From the NCBI GenBank assembly GCA_021814065.1, contig JAKAIZ010000006.1:1-34934 (forward strand): DNA of 34,934 nucleotides, in the 5' to 3' direction. The notes below the pieces were generated by a model. The model did not search any database. It was not told where the DNA came from and saw only the letters and a list, made by a program, of their open reading frames with translations. The position numbers were made by a program, and so were the translations under genes. This stretch comes from Nitrospirota bacterium (GTDB lineage Bacteria > Nitrospirota > Thermodesulfovibrionia > Thermodesulfovibrionales > UBA6898). Positions 17,370 through 25,159 of the stretch are shown one piece after another (position 1 is the first letter of the stretch; each line of letters starts with the position of its first letter).

Positions 17370-19387
17370 ACTATAAGACAGTCGCAGTCATGCTTATGCT
17401 ATTGGTGGTATACTCCTGCGCACCGAAACAGGCGGTGAAGCCGGTCGAGACCCCTGCGCCTCCCGGTGAGGCGCTGAAGCTGCCCGAGGTCGAGCCGAAG
17501 AAGGAAACGGTCGGGGAGAAAAAGGCCGGGGAAGGAAAGACTGGGGCGCCGGCACCTGCGCCTGCCGAAAAGGAGCAGGAAGAGCAATACGTCATGCTCA
17601 ACTTCGAGAATACCGACGTCGAAACTGTCATCGCTACGATATGCGAGATGCTGAAGATCAACTATATTATTGCACCCGGCGTATCGGGCAAGATCACGAT
17701 CCAGTCTTACAATAAAATCCCCATGAGCGAACTGTTCGCGACCTTTCAGACGATACTGGAAGTGAATGGATTCACCGCGGTGAAGTACGGCAGTTTCTAC
17801 AGAATCGTGCCGATCGACACGGCAAAGCAGCAGCCTGTTACGGTTGCGACCGGAAAGAAGCCCGTTGTCCCCACAGACCAGAGCTTCGTGACCCAGGAGG
17901 TGCCGCTCGAGTATGTGAAGGCGGGCGATGTCGCCAATATCGTAAGGAACCTGATGCCGAGGGGGACGGACATAATCGTCTACGAGCCTTCCAATATGCT
18001 GATAATTACTGCGCCCCCTGCGGGGATGCTGAAGTTCCTGAAGATCCTTGAAGCGATCGACATCCCGGCCACCGAACGTGACACGGTGAGGACCTTTGTC
18101 TACTATGTCGAAAACGGCGAGGCGAAGAAGCTCATGGATATCCTCAAGAGTATTTATGTTAACAAAAAAGGAGAGGCTTCTCCGGTCAGGACGACCGGTC
18201 CCGCTTCTACTCCTGTCCCCCCGGTGCCGACCGCGCAGTCGACGCGTGCCCGTATCCAGAGGCCCCAGACGACACCGAGCGGCGCCTCTGTCCAGGAAGG
18301 GTTGGCGGGAGAGATAGAAGGAGAGCCTCAGATTGAGGCGTACGAAGACATAAACGCCCTGCTGATCAAGACGACGCCGAGGGGGTATCTCTCTTTGCTG
18401 GAGACTATCAAGAAACTTGATGTCCAGCCGAAACAGGTGCTGATCGAGGTGCTGATAGCCGAGATCACGCTCGACAACAGTACGCAGTTCGGGATCGAAT
18501 GGCTCCTCAAGTCCTCAGTCCAGACCTCAAACAGGGATTATGATTTCGACCTCATCGGCGGGTTTACCGATAAGAATACCGACAGGCTCCAGTACAATAC
18601 CGATACCAACAGGTTCCAGCTCCCGGCGAATGCGGACAAGATCCTGACGCAGCCGGTGAATGCCTTTGCGAATATCCTTGCTCCGAGAAAATTCGATATG
18701 CTGCTCACCGCCGCGGCCTCTTCCGGAAGGCTCAACGTGATCGCAAGCCCGCACATCCTGGCGCTTGACAACAAGGAGGCGAAGATCGAGATTGCGGATG
18801 AGGTGCCGGTTGCCACGGCGATAACCCAGCCTATTGCCACCACCGGCACTACCGTCAATGCTACGTCCCAGGTGCAGTTCAAGCTGGCAGGAACGATCCT
18901 TACTGTTACTCCGCACATCAACGATAAAAAACAGGTAACGCTGAAGCTGGTGCAGGAGGTGAGCGATATCGGCAAGACCTACCCGATCGGGGGGCAGGAC
19001 TACCAGGGGTTCACCACGCGAAAGGCGACGACTACGGCGATCGTTCAGGACGGCCACACTCTAGTGCTGGGGGGTATCATCAATGAGACAAAGCAGACTA
19101 CGCACAACGGCATCCCGTTCCTCAGCGATCTTCCTGTCTTGGGCTATCTCTTCGGATCGACGACGAACACGAATACGAGAAAGGAATTGATCCTAATGGT
19201 CACCCCTCGCGTGATCGGCAATTATGAGGAGGCCGACGATCTAACTCAGGAGTTAAAGGAGCGGGTCAGGGGGCTTAAGGAGCGGATAGAGCGCAAAGAA
19301 AGGGAGGAGAGAAACGGCGGAGAAACACAGCAAGGGCAGACGGAGGCGCCGGCATCCCCGGCTTTTACAGGCAAGCCCTCGGACTGA
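17366..19387 (+). CDS. gspD: Type II secretion secretin GspD
   Basis: This is the outer-membrane secretin, the exit channel of type II secretion. The 673-residue protein has a lipoprotein signal (VVYSC, Cys18), a Pro/Glu/Lys-rich linker (to about residue 72), an N0-type domain (YVMLNFENTDVETVI), N1/N2 modules (VPLEYVKAGDVANIVRNLMP; VRTFVYYVENGEAKKLMDIL) with a Pro/Thr/Ser insertion, an N3 module, and the secretin core (VLIEVLIAEITLDNSTQFGI; LNVIASPHILALDNKEAKIE; VLGGIINETKQTTHNGIPFL; GYLFGSTT). The lipid anchor suggests it may reach the outer membrane without a pilotin. It closes the gspE-K-L-M-C-D operon; the pseudopilins G, H, I, J and the F platform must be encoded elsewhere. Confidence 0.92.
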   Translation: MNYKTVAVMLMLLVVYSCAPKQAVKPVETPAPPGEALKLPEVEPKKETVGEKKAGEGKTGAPAPAPAEKEQEEQYVMLNFENTDVETVIATICEMLKINYIIAPGVSGKITIQSYNKIPMSELFATFQTILEVNGFTAVKYGSFYRIVPIDTAKQQPVTVATGKKPVVPTDQSFVTQEVPLEYVKAGDVANIVRNLMPRGTDIIVYEPSNMLIITAPPAGMLKFLKILEAIDIPATERDTVRTFVYYVENGEAKKLMDILKSIYVNKKGEASPVRTTGPASTPVPPVPTAQSTRARIQRPQTTPSGASVQEGLAGEIEGEPQIEAYEDINALLIKTTPRGYLSLLETIKKLDVQPKQVLIEVLIAEITLDNSTQFGIEWLLKSSVQTSNRDYDFDLIGGFTDKNTDRLQYNTDTNRFQLPANADKILTQPVNAFANILAPRKFDMLLTAAASSGRLNVIASPHILALDNKEAKIEIADEVPVATAITQPIATTGTTVNATSQVQFKLAGTILTVTPHINDKKQVTLKLVQEVSDIGKTYPIGGQDYQGFTTRKATTTAIVQDGHTLVLGGIINETKQTTHNGIPFLSDLPVLGYLFGSTTNTNTRKELILMVTPRVIGNYEEADDLTQELKERVRGLKERIERKEREERNGGETQQGQTEAPASPAFTGKPSD

Positions 19388-19575
19388 TAAAAAGACCTGG
19401 ATTTTCTCTGTGAGCCATGGACGATCAGGTCCGGCAGTGACAAGCCCGTAAGTTTCATACATTTAATTGCCGAAGCGTAATAGATTCCCTCCCGTTTTCA
19501 GACAGGGAGGTCAACCCTATATTCATCGCGGGGCCTTTCTTGGTGTTTGTTCCCCTGTTTGATGCAAAAATAATC

Positions 19576-19603
19576 TTGACTTTTTCTTCCCATGAGGTAG
19601 ATT
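19576..19603 (+). promoter_or_regulatory. Promoter of the small-ORF unit
   Basis: TTGACT (19576-19581) and TAGATT (19598-19603) are separated by 16 bases, with a start expected near 19610. A small hairpin (AGGCCTT / AAGGCCT, about 19612-19632) follows in the leader. Confidence 0.5.
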
Positions 19604-19667
19604 GGAAATGAGGCCTTTTGGAAGAAGGCCTTGCAGATCACGATTACGGCTTGCAAGGGAGGAGGAG

Positions 19668-19781
19668 GTGAAGCAGGTGAAGAAGACATTGAGCAGAGAG
19701 GCTCTTGTCAAGGAGGCCGCTTTCTGGTCGCGTCTGCAGAAGGCAGCCAAGGAAAACCCTGGCAAGGTATGCCACAAGTGA
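19668..19781 (+). CDS. Small basic protein of unknown function (34-37 residues)
   Basis: A short frame begins at GTG 19668 or GTG 19677 after an unusually strong Shine-Dalgarno (GGGAGGAGGAGG region, 19658-19668) and ends at TGA 19779-19781. The product, starting KQVKKTLSREALVKEAAFW, is helical and Lys-rich and ends GKVCHK. From GTG 19677 it has 34 residues. It has its own promoter and is followed by two tight hairpins and an intrinsic terminator, so it is an independent transcription unit. A radical SAM/SPASM gene begins 140 bases on, so a peptide-maturation link is possible but unproven. It could instead be a leader in a small regulatory RNA. Confidence 0.5.
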   Translation: MKQVKKTLSREALVKEAAFWSRLQKAAKENPGKVCHK

Positions 19782-19800
19782 AAGGGCTGAAAGAGCTGAA

Positions 19801-19827
19801 GTTGCCGGTCGGCAACGAGATCTCGTT
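19801..19827 (+). other. Two hairpins in the 3' part of the small-ORF transcript
   Basis: GTTGCC-GGTC-GGCAAC (19801-19816) is a perfect stem with a tetraloop, and the overlapping AACGAG-AT-CTCGTT (19814-19827) is a second perfect inverted repeat; the two share bases and are mutually exclusive in part. Together with the terminator they make the 3' region highly structured. Confidence 0.5.
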
Positions 19828-19828
19828 A

Positions 19829-19867
19829 GGCGGATAGGGAAGAGCAATTTTCCCATCCGCCGGGTTT
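19829..19867 (+). terminator. Intrinsic terminator after the small ORF
   Basis: GGCGGAT-A-GGGAA pairs with TTCCC-ATCCGCC (12 bp with one bulged A, loop GAGCAATT) and is followed by GGGTTTTTC. This is a clear rho-independent terminator on the plus strand. Confidence 0.85.
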
Positions 19868-19921
19868 TTCTCCTCCCTGGTTCCATGAACAAGCGGTAAA
19901 ATAGAACAATTCTAAACAGTC

Positions 19922-20971
19922 ATGTCAATAACCAATTCTCATGAATTCTTCATACAGTGGCACCTGACGGAAAGGTGCAACCTGAGATGCGCCCATTGTT
20001 ATCAGACCGGCGGAAAAAGCGCAGAGCTTTCGCTGGCGGAGATCAGGTCTGTTGCGGAAGAGGTTGCGGAGACGCTGGATGTATGGAGCGAAACGTACGG
20101 TATCTCTTTTTCGCCGAGCGTCAGCGTCACCGGCGGGGAACCTTTTCTCAGACCGGATCTCCCGGAGATCCTCGAAACGATCCGGAACAAGGGTTTTGAC
20201 CTCTATCTCCTTTCAAACGGCACCCTTATCGACGAGGCAAGGGCGGGGATGCTTTCCCGCCTCTCGGTGAATGGTGTCCAGATAAGCATGGAGGGGCCTG
20301 CGGTTGTGCATGACGCTATCAGGGGGAAGGGAAGCTTTTCGGCGTCTGTAGTTGGTATCAGGCATCTTATCGATGCAGGGCTGAGGGTGACGATAAACGC
20401 GACGTTGTCGGACCTGAACTCGGGGCACTTGCGCGATCTTGTGGAGATCGCCCTTTCGCTCAGGGTGCAGCGGCTGGGTTTTTCGAGACTTGTCCCGTCC
20501 GGCAGAGGACTCGGGCTCATCGACAGGATGGTCGAAAGGGAAAAAGTCAGAAAGATATACGATGAGATCTTTTCTCTTAGGCCGGCAGGCCTCGAGATCG
20601 TCACCGGTGATCCGGTGGCGTCACAGATGAGCTGTCCTGCGGACGAGGATGCGGGTAACGTTGCAACCGGCGGCTGTGCCGCCGGTTTATCGGGACTGAC
20701 TTTCCTGCCTGACGGAACGATCGTCCCCTGCAGAAGATTGTTTGTGCCGATAGGCAATGTCAGAAACGACAGGATCAGGGAAGTCTGGGCCTCTTCGCCG
20801 GTGCTGGCGGCGCTTCGTGATAGGACCCGATACAAGGGAAGATGCGGTGACTGCAGGAGGTGGGCGGTCTGCAGGGGCTGCCGCGCGATCGCCTATGCGT
20901 ATTCATCTGCCAAAGGCAAACCTGATTTTCTTTCAGAGGATCCCCAGTGTTTTATCGGGGGAAGAGGCTGA
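19922..20971 (+). CDS. Radical SAM/SPASM domain protein
   Basis: This 349-residue radical S-adenosylmethionine enzyme has the 4Fe-4S loop CNLRCAHC (C19, C23, C26) followed by the GGEPFLRPDL motif (about residue 67) and LLSNGTLID. The C-terminal part is a SPASM domain binding auxiliary clusters, with Cys-rich segments GCAAGLSGLTFLPDGTIVPC and then RCGDCRRWAVCRGC and a final DPQC. Relatives (PqqE, NirJ/AhbC-D, anSME, peptide maturases) modify peptides or tetrapyrroles; the substrate is not predictable here. No Shine-Dalgarno precedes the ATG, while a TAAAAT at 19897-19902 could be a -10 box, giving a very short leader. Neighbours are a small ORF upstream and a membrane methyltransferase downstream. 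Confidence 0.85.
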   Translation: MSITNSHEFFIQWHLTERCNLRCAHCYQTGGKSAELSLAEIRSVAEEVAETLDVWSETYGISFSPSVSVTGGEPFLRPDLPEILETIRNKGFDLYLLSNGTLIDEARAGMLSRLSVNGVQISMEGPAVVHDAIRGKGSFSASVVGIRHLIDAGLRVTINATLSDLNSGHLRDLVEIALSLRVQRLGFSRLVPSGRGLGLIDRMVEREKVRKIYDEIFSLRPAGLEIVTGDPVASQMSCPADEDAGNVATGGCAAGLSGLTFLPDGTIVPCRRLFVPIGNVRNDRIREVWASSPVLAALRDRTRYKGRCGDCRRWAVCRGCRAIAYAYSSAKGKPDFLSEDPQCFIGGRG

Positions 20972-21155
20972 ATCCAACTGTGCATAACGTCAGGAGGACA
21001 TGCTGAAAAAATCCCATAAAAGCGGCAGCGTTTGATTGGTGATTCACGTAAACGCAGAAATTGCCATGTGCGGCATTCTGAAAAAGGGTCGGCCGGCCAC
21101 GTTTGGGGACTTTGCGGAGCCGTCCGCACACGGCGGATCCGCCCGAGGAGGACTG

Positions 21156-21203
21156 ATGATGGACTTTTTTCACCAAATCCTCCTTCTCTTGTTGACAGTA
21201 TGA
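21156..21203 (+). CDS. 15-codon leader ORF coupled to the methyltransferase gene
   Basis: ATG 21156 follows a strong GAGGAGG (21145-21151) and encodes a hydrophobic MMDFFHQILLLLLTV before a TGA that overlaps the next gene's ATG (ATGA, 21200-21203). The methyltransferase ATG itself has no Shine-Dalgarno, so its translation may depend on this short frame. The frame also extends upstream to ATG 21066 (45 codons), but without a ribosome-binding site. Confidence 0.35.
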   Translation: MMDFFHQILLLLLTV

Positions 21204-21778
21204 CCGATTTTCTTGCCTTGGTTACTGTCATGGTTTGGCCCGTAATTCCGCTTTTTTGGATCCCGGTCCATGAATTTCCAAGGCTCTTCAGGCGTCTCGG
21301 CAAGTTGACCTATATTATGCCGGCTGTCCTTTGGCCGCCGCTCGCGTATGTCATCTTTATCGGCCGGGACCTGCTTCTCCATTACCGGTTTGATCTGCCT
21401 TTATCGGTCCGGATTGCGGGGGCTTTCTTGCTGGCGGCGGGGATTGCACTTCAGATCAGGACCGGAGTGCTCCTGAGTCTTCGCGGGCTTATGGGAATTC
21501 CGGAGATATCTCCCGGGACATCTGACAGGCTGGTGCGGGAGGGAGTATTTTCTGTTGTGAGGCATCCGACCTATCTGTCGCACACCATGATGCTGACGGG
21601 AATGTTTCTTCTAACCTCTGTGGCCGCCGTCGGGATCGTTGCGCTTCTCGATTTCACGGTGATAAACGCGTTCGTCATTCCCCTGGAAGAGCGGGAGCTC
21701 TTTACACGGTTCGGAGCGGATTACGTCGAGTACCGTAAAGAGGTGCCGAGGTATTTCCCCAGGATCGGGAAGAAGTAG
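21200..21778 (+). CDS. Isoprenylcysteine carboxyl methyltransferase-like membrane protein
   Basis: This 192-residue protein has about five hydrophobic segments and the C-terminal signature of the ICMT/PEMT/NnrU-like membrane methyltransferases: VREGVFSVVRHPTYLSHTMM (SAM-binding RHPxY) and, near the end, EERELFTRFGADYVEYRKEV followed by PRYFPR. Such enzymes methylate lipids, prenylated cysteines or other small acids; the substrate is unknown. A longer frame from 21032 exists, but its extra 56 residues are not family-like. I choose ATG 21200 because it begins just before the first membrane helix and overlaps the preceding short frame as ATGA. It may form a unit with the radical SAM gene. Confidence 0.8.
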   Translation: MTDFLALVTVMVWPVIPLFWIPVHEFPRLFRRLGKLTYIMPAVLWPPLAYVIFIGRDLLLHYRFDLPLSVRIAGAFLLAAGIALQIRTGVLLSLRGLMGIPEISPGTSDRLVREGVFSVVRHPTYLSHTMMLTGMFLLTSVAAVGIVALLDFTVINAFVIPLEERELFTRFGADYVEYRKEVPRYFPRIGKK

Positions 21779-21832
21779 CGCTGCCGCTTGCTCAGGGGCA
21801 GGCAACGAGGAGCCCTTTTCCGGAGCCACGAA

Positions 21833-21863
21833 TTGACAACCCATATGATCGAAACAATATAAT
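21833..21863 (+). promoter_or_regulatory. Promoter before the spermidine-synthase-like gene
   Basis: TTGACA (21833-21838) is followed at 19 bases by a perfect TATAAT (21858-21863), inside an AT-rich patch. Spacing is longer than the 17-base optimum; an overlapping CAATAT gives 16. The predicted leader is about 70 bases. Confidence 0.5.
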
Positions 21864-21940
21864 TATAGCAGTAAGCTTTCTCCCTGACACAGAATCCTGA
21901 GAAGCAGGCACGATGACCTGCGGGGAGAAGTGCAGTAAAT

Positions 21941-24900
21941 ATGACAGAGAAGAAGACATATTACGTTAATAACACCTTTCGCACCTATTTAAGCATGAGC
22001 TGGCTGGTTTTTATTCTTTTTTTCGTTTCAGGCGCCTGCGGACTGATCTATGAGGTCGTCTGGTCCAGAATGATGATGCTCATATTCGGCAGGAGCGTTA
22101 TCGCAGTCGGTATCGTCCTGGCGGCCTTCATGTCGGGCATCGCTCTGGGCAGCTACCTGCTCGGGAGGTACGCCGACCGGACCCGCAACCCTCTGCGGCT
22201 TTATGCTCTTTGCGAGGCAGGAGTTGGTCTTGCCGCCTTCGTCGCCTCGTTCCTGTTGATGCGGATAACGCCGGTCTATGCATGGGTGCATGAGACCTTC
22301 GGCGAGTCGCCGTTGGCGTTCTCGGTTGTTCGTTTTTTCATTGCGTTTGCGCTTCTCATCGTTCCCACTATCCTTATGGGCGTTAGCCTGCCGGTCTTGT
22401 CCAGGGTCGTAGTGAAACGGTTGTCCCGGGTGGGAAAGGAACTGGGAGGCCTGTATGCGGTCAACACCGTTGGAGCGGTAGCCGGGAGCCTTGCGGCCGG
22501 GTTTTATCTCATCGGCCGTCTCGGTCTGCACGGAGCGGTCGACGTGGCTGTCCTCGGGAACTTGGCGGTGGGCTTGCTGGCTTGGATGGCGTCCGGACGT
22601 CTGCAACGTGCCGATGCTGCTGACGGCCCGTCTTTGCCGGTCGATCTCTCCTCACCGCGTCCCGTTGCCGGCGCTCAGGCCGCGCGAACCTACCGCATCG
22701 TGCTCTGGGCATTCGCCCTCTCCGGAGTGTCATCGTTCTCGTACGAGATATTCTGGACGCGTTCCCTCGTCTTTCTGCTCGGCAGCACGACATACGCCTT
22801 TACTCTGATGCTCACGGCATTTCTGTCGGGAATTGCTCTCGGGGGTTACGGTATCCGGTTCCTGGGGAGAATAGTTAGAAGCCCGTTGCGGCTGCTTGCG
22901 GCAGTCGAAATGCTGATCGGAGTCTTTTCGGCAGTTGCTCTGCCTTTGCTCTTCTACGTCGTGAAATCGGAGAGTGTGCGCTCGTTTATTGAACGGTTTT
23001 CAGGCCAGACCGACCTGCTCGCGGTCTCCAACTTCGTGATCGCACTTTCTGTAATGCTTCTCCCTGCCACCCTGATCGGCGCTACGCTGCCTCTGATGGG
23101 AGAGGTCTTCGTATCCGATCTTCGGAAAACCGGAAGGACCGTCGGAAAGATCTATGCCGTCAATACGATGGGCAATGTGGCTGGAGCGCTCCTGCCTGGC
23201 CTCCTGATTATGCCTCTCCTGGGCATACAGAAAGGTATCCTACTGATGGCAGCCCTCAATATCACACTGGGAGCGGTGATTTCCCTCTCGCGGTGGAGAC
23301 ACGCCGTGGCCGTTGTGGTTGCAGGTATGGTCGCCATCCCGGCCGTAGCGTTTGGTCTCGGGAAGATGCCGATCTCTTTTCAGTTCCCGTCGGAGTATCA
23401 GAAGCCGATAGACGAGGTGCTGTACTACCGGGAGGGTGGACTTGTGACGACCAAGGTGTGGGTCAGCGCCGAGACGGGGTATAAGGTGATCAGCGTCGAC
23501 GGTATCAACATCGGAGGGACGAGTGATTCCGACTACAAGCAGCAGATCCTGGCCCATCTGCCGAAGCTTCTGATGAAATCGTATCGATCGGAGCTGTCGA
23601 TCGGGCTCGGCTCCGGCATCCTGGTCGGAGAGAGTGCGCGGCACGCCGCTCTGAAGAGGATCGTGAGCGTGGAGATATCACGGGGCGTTGTAGAGGGAGC
23701 ACGGTACTTCGCGCAACAGAATTTCAATGTCCTCCGTGACCCGCGCGTTTCTGTCGTGGTCGATGACGTGGTCGACTACCTCAGAACGACCAAGGAGAAG
23801 TTCGACATCATTTCGGCCGATGAGAAGACGACGGGCAAATACGCCACCAATTCCTTTTCGTACTCGAAGGAATACTACGCGCTTCTCAGACAGCGGCTCG
23901 CCCCTGGAGGACTCGTGATCCAGTGGGTTCCGACCGATCTTCCTCCTTCTCAGTATGCACTAGCGCTGAGGACGTTTGTCGATGAGTTCCCTCATGTCCA
24001 GCTTTGGTACTTCCCTTCCGTCGGAATCTTTACCATGACGAACACCTTCCTCATCGGATCGAACGATCCTGTCGGGATCGATGTCCTGCGGATGCGCAAG
24101 GCCATGGATTCCGACCTGGACGCCTTCCGGGGCATTCGCAAGTATGGCCTTACCTCAGCCGAAGCGGTGCTGGCGCATTTTGTCGGCACGAAAGAGACGC
24201 TGAGTCGTGCCCTGCCGCCCGGACCCGTAAATACTTTCGAATATCCGTACTACGAGTTTTACTCTCCCCGGGACTATGCCGTCCCGGCGGACGAGAGGAC
24301 TCTTGTGAACCACACGATGCTGGCATCGATGCGCGGGCCGGACTTCGATCGGTTCGTACTGGGGGGCATTGCGGGGCAGGAGGCCGCCCGTCTTAATGCG
24401 GCTTTCCAGGCCGAAGGGATATTCCTGGAAGGAGTCCGCGCACGGCTGGAGGGAGGGGGGGCGGAGCGTGTAGTGCCGTTCTGCGAGCAGGCTGTTTCAA
24501 GGGCGCCATGGGACAGGGGCTTGCGCGACGAAGTCCTCTCCTATCTCTACAATGCGGTCAGCAGGTATTTCTCCGGAGGGAATGCGGCGGAGGCCGTCGA
24601 TCTCATGCGGCGGGCGGCAGACGTCTATCCGGAGTATAGCGAAATCCATTACCGGTACGGGCTGTTGCTCTGGGAGCTAAACAAGCCCGTTCATGCGGTC
24701 GGCGAGATTCAGCAGGCCCTGGCCTTGAATCCGGATTTTGTACCCGGTCGAAGGGCATTGGCGTATATGTACCAGTCGCTCGGAAAAACCGGAGAAGCCG
24801 GCGAGCAATGGAAAGATGCCCTCGTACTCGACCGGGATGATTTGCCGACTCTGGAGGGTTACGGTACTTTTCTCCTCAAACAGCCTGCCGGGACCGAAGA

Positions 24901-25096
24901 GGCCCTCGGCTATCTCCGCAAGGCCTATGAGCGTGACCCTGACGAACCGGGCGTGATCGATGGGTACGCGCGGGCTATGTACCTGAGCGGCAGCATCCCG
25001 GAGGCACGACGTATCGTACGCAAGGGCGGGGATTACTATAAGTCAGATCCGTATTTCGGGAAGTGCAGGGCGGCGATCCTGGGCACGCATTCTTAG
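21941..25096 (+). CDS. Membrane-fused spermidine synthase-like protein with TPR tail
   Basis: A 1051-residue fusion. Residues 1-470 hold two repeats of a membrane module, each starting with a phrase such as SGACGLIYEVVWSRMM or SGVSSFSYEIFWTRSL and continuing MSGIALGSYLLGR, with about 12 to 14 helices. Residues 510-690 form a spermidine-synthase-type Rossmann domain: LSIGLGSGILVGESARH (binding glycines), IVSVEISRGVVEGARYF, VVVDDVVDYLRTTKEKFDII and SADEKTTGKYATNSFSY. The C-terminal 200 residues contain TPR-like helical repeats (YPEYSEIHYRYGLLLWELNK; VPGRRALAYMYQSLGKTGEA). Such proteins are widespread, but few are tested and they may not make polyamines. It is monocistronic, convergent with the Nramp gene. 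Confidence 0.82.
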   Translation: MTEKKTYYVNNTFRTYLSMSWLVFILFFVSGACGLIYEVVWSRMMMLIFGRSVIAVGIVLAAFMSGIALGSYLLGRYADRTRNPLRLYALCEAGVGLAAFVASFLLMRITPVYAWVHETFGESPLAFSVVRFFIAFALLIVPTILMGVSLPVLSRVVVKRLSRVGKELGGLYAVNTVGAVAGSLAAGFYLIGRLGLHGAVDVAVLGNLAVGLLAWMASGRLQRADAADGPSLPVDLSSPRPVAGAQAARTYRIVLWAFALSGVSSFSYEIFWTRSLVFLLGSTTYAFTLMLTAFLSGIALGGYGIRFLGRIVRSPLRLLAAVEMLIGVFSAVALPLLFYVVKSESVRSFIERFSGQTDLLAVSNFVIALSVMLLPATLIGATLPLMGEVFVSDLRKTGRTVGKIYAVNTMGNVAGALLPGLLIMPLLGIQKGILLMAALNITLGAVISLSRWRHAVAVVVAGMVAIPAVAFGLGKMPISFQFPSEYQKPIDEVLYYREGGLVTTKVWVSAETGYKVISVDGINIGGTSDSDYKQQILAHLPKLLMKSYRSELSIGLGSGILVGESARHAALKRIVSVEISRGVVEGARYFAQQNFNVLRDPRVSVVVDDVVDYLRTTKEKFDIISADEKTTGKYATNSFSYSKEYYALLRQRLAPGGLVIQWVPTDLPPSQYALALRTFVDEFPHVQLWYFPSVGIFTMTNTFLIGSNDPVGIDVLRMRKAMDSDLDAFRGIRKYGLTSAEAVLAHFVGTKETLSRALPPGPVNTFEYPYYEFYSPRDYAVPADERTLVNHTMLASMRGPDFDRFVLGGIAGQEAARLNAAFQAEGIFLEGVRARLEGGGAERVVPFCEQAVSRAPWDRGLRDEVLSYLYNAVSRYFSGGNAAEAVDLMRRAADVYPEYSEIHYRYGLLLWELNKPVHAVGEIQQALALNPDFVPGRRALAYMYQSLGKTGEAGEQWKDALVLDRDDLPTLEGYGTFLLKQPAGTEEALGYLRKAYERDPDEPGVIDGYARAMYLSGSIPEARRIVRKGGDYYKSDPYFGKCRAAILGTHS

Positions 25097-25159
25097 GGCG
25101 ATTGGCGCGAACGAAAATATCCGGGAAGGCCCGCAGCGCCATTTTCCTTTTCCACATCC
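25097..25159. terminator. Possible bidirectional terminator
   Basis: Between two convergent genes, GGCGC (about 25103-25107) and GCGCC (about 25136-25140) enclose a smaller CGGG/CCCG hairpin, followed on the plus strand by ATTTTCCTTTT. The loop is long, so this is tentative. Confidence 0.35.

Noticed and set aside
19498-19777. Minus-strand frames in the gspD-radical SAM gap
   Set aside because: No Shine-Dalgarno or family-like sequence; the plus strand there has a coherent promoter, small ORF and terminator.
21000-21203. A 67-codon frame with one TGA, considered as another selenoprotein
   Set aside because: The TGA at 21033-21035 is not followed by a convincing SECIS hairpin at the usual distance, and the translation resembles no family. 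It is kept only as a possible leader frame.
20952-21303. Minus-strand frames across the radical SAM-methyltransferase gap
   Set aside because: They overlap the 3' end of the radical SAM gene and the methyltransferase start, have no ribosome-binding site, and look like no known protein.
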